Positions 4,015-5,458 of a stretch of 5,458 nucleotides of DNA are shown here, piece by piece. The DNA lies in contig JACCVS010000364.1 of the NCBI GenBank assembly GCA_013698055.1, forward strand, positions 1 through 5,458, given 5' to 3'. Each line of letters opens with the position of its first letter. The stretch's first letter is position 1. The DNA is from Acidobacteriota bacterium (lineage in GTDB: Bacteria; Acidobacteriota; Blastocatellia; Pyrinomonadales; Pyrinomonadaceae). The translations under genes were made by a program, and so were the position numbers. The notes below the pieces were generated by a model. That model was not told where the DNA came from. It saw nothing but the letters and a program-made list of their open reading frames with translations, and did not search any database.

Positions 4015-5458
4015 TACGCGTCTTGCTTTCGCTGGTCATCACACTCGCGCCCCTGCTATCGGGTTGCATCAGCGCGCGGCGCAAGCCGAACCTAGAACGT
4101 ATCTTCAGGGATGCGCGTGTCAGCACGGGCAAGCGACCATTGATTGTCATTCCGGGCGTCCTCGGCTCGCAACTCATCAATTACGAGACGGGCGAAGTGG
4201 TCTGGCCTTCGGCGTTTCGCTCGTCAGATGACGGCTTGAGCTTGCCGGTTTCGGCCAATCTTGCGCGCAACGTTGATAATCTCGTCGCCAGAAAAATTGT
4301 TGACACTGCACGGTTGGCAAAACTCGCTCCCGAAGTTTACGTTTACCACGAACTGCTCGTTGCCCTTAAAAACTATGGCGGCTACAAGGAAGGTGACTGG
4401 AACAATCCCGGCGCGGACGGCGACCGGGATACGTTCTACGTTTTCCCTTATGATTGGCGGCGCGATAACGTCGAATCGGCACGCGATCTAATCGAGCGCG
4501 TCGAAGAACTCAAGCGGAAATTGAATTGTCCTGACCTGCGCTTCAACATCCTCGCGCATTCGATGGGCGGTCTGGTGGCGAGATACGCTGCCATGTATGG
4601 CGACGCGGATATGCTGCCCGAAGGCCGCCAGCCGATACCTTCATGGTCAGGCGCAGCGCACATCAACCGGATCGTCATGTTCGGCACCCCGAACGAAGGC
4701 TCGGCGGATGCCTTCTCCACGTTGATCGAAGGCTACTCGGTCACGGAAGGCTTGCGCCGTCGCCTTCCGCTGCTCAATAAGCTCTCCAACGAAGACATTT
4801 TCACAGCGCCTTCCGTCTTCCAGCTTCTGCCGCACCGTGCGGCAACGCGCTTTCTCGATGAAAACTTGCAGCCCATCGAGATAGACCTTTACGACCCGGC
4901 GGTGTGGCGGCGCTATGGCTGGTCGCCCGTGACCGACCCTGAATACCGCGAGCGTTTCGTCAAGGGGCGCACGCGCGGCGACAACGCGCCTTTCAAGGGC
5001 GGCTCGCTCGAAGAGTTGGACGCCTATTTTGCTCTCGTCCTTAATCGCGCCAAACGTTTTCACGAAGCCCTCGACGTGATGACGGAAGACGCGCCCGTGC
5101 AGCTTCTCGTCTTCGGCGGCGACTGTGAAGATACGCTTTCATCGCCCGTCCTCCTCTTCGATCAAAAAAAGCAACGCTGGAAGACGCTGACACGCCCGCG
5201 CGAGTTTCGCGCATCGTCTGGCCGTCGCGTCTCGCTCAAGGAAGCGACTGCCGCGATGTCTGCGCCCGGCGACGGTCGCGTCACGCGCCGCTCGTTGCTC
5301 GGCGAAAACCTAAAGGGCGGCAACCGCACCAAATCGCTTTTCGGCACGGCGCTGCCCATCGCCTACGCGGTCTTCGCCTGTGATCTGCACGGAGAAGTAC
5401 AGAACAACAAGACGTTGCTTGATAACGCGCTAACGGCATTGGTTAGTGAAGTGATGAA
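3906..5458 (+). CDS. LCAT-like alpha/beta-hydrolase lipoprotein (lipase or acyltransferase), open at right edge
   Basis: The frame from ATG 3906 stays open for 517 codons to the window edge. It resembles the lecithin:cholesterol acyltransferase family, which cleaves or transfers acyl chains of lipids. Family marks are LIVIPGVLGSQL (79-90), FPYDWRRDN (180-188), the nucleophile elbow LAHSMGGLVARYA with S219, MFGTPNEGS (258-266), GDGRVTRRSLL with D456 (compare GDDTV in LCAT), and CDLHGEVQNN with H495. Ser, Asp and His of the triad are thus all visible. A hydrophobic stretch VLLSLVITLAPLLSGC ends in a lipobox with C54, so the protein is probably exported and lipid-anchored. The true start is unsure: residues 9-37 are translated heptamer repeat. 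ATG 3906 has AGAAGG 11 bases upstream, but TTG codons at 3933 or 3978 would give a more usual signal length. Substrate unknown. It lies 5 bases after larB. Confidence 0.82.
   Translation, partial: MQKTNSSRLLSLPTLRSLLSAFRLLPSASCLPLSTFLRVLLSLVITLAPLLSGCISARRKPNLERIFRDARVSTGKRPLIVIPGVLGSQLINYETGEVVWPSAFRSSDDGLSLPVSANLARNVDNLVARKIVDTARLAKLAPEVYVYHELLVALKNYGGYKEGDWNNPGADGDRDTFYVFPYDWRRDNVESARDLIERVEELKRKLNCPDLRFNILAHSMGGLVARYAAMYGDADMLPEGRQPIPSWSGAAHINRIVMFGTPNEGSADAFSTLIEGYSVTEGLRRRLPLLNKLSNEDIFTAPSVFQLLPHRAATRFLDENLQPIEIDLYDPAVWRRYGWSPVTDPEYRERFVKGRTRGDNAPFKGGSLEELDAYFALVLNRAKRFHEALDVMTEDAPVQLLVFGGDCEDTLSSPVLLFDQKKQRWKTLTRPREFRASSGRRVSLKEATAAMSAPGDGRVTRRSLLGENLKGGNRTKSLFGTALPIAYAVFACDLHGEVQNNKTLLDNALTALVSEVM

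Noticed and set aside
4647..5063. 138-residue minus-strand frame opposite the lipoprotein gene
   Set aside because: The plus-strand frame here carries LCAT-family motifs and stays open throughout; the minus frame is its shadow.

Overview
The window holds six protein genes in two divergent blocks. It suggests an Acidobacteriota-like bacterium, possibly Blastocatellia. That is an inference from the gene mix (futalosine-type menaquinone genes, an Uma2 protein, LarB), the roughly 50-60 % GC, and the heptanucleotide repeat tracts between genes. No rRNA or marker gene confirms it.

Minus-strand block (2952 down to 1). This is a probable operon of a UbiX-type prenyl-FMN synthase (2323-2952), a UbiA-type prenyltransferase of the MqnP kind (1379-2254), an Uma2-family PD-(D/E)XK protein (732-1346), and the N-terminal 233 residues of the radical-SAM aminofutalosine synthase MqnE, which runs off the left edge. 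Three of the four belong to the futalosine menaquinone route. MqnE makes aminofutalosine, MqnP prenylates dihydroxynaphthoate in the membrane, and UbiX makes the cofactor for the UbiD-type decarboxylase, which is not in the window. The Uma2 gene is the outsider, with visibly lower GC.

Plus-strand block (3118 to the end). larB (3118-3900) encodes the first enzyme of the nickel-pincer nucleotide cofactor pathway. It is followed 5 bases later by a long ORF (3906 to beyond 5458) for a lipoprotein of the LCAT-like alpha/beta-hydrolase family. That protein has a lipobox and a recognisable Ser/Asp/His triad, and the ORF is still open at the right edge.

The most unusual content is a set of degenerate 7-bp tandem repeats at three consecutive gene junctions: 2303-2356, 2956-3033 and 3880-4014. 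Two of them form long inverted repeats. They supply the stop codons of ubiX and larB, the apparent start codon and N-terminus of the lipoprotein, and probably the -35 element of the menaquinone operon promoter. I see no RNA gene, CRISPR array, insertion sequence or complete novel defence system.
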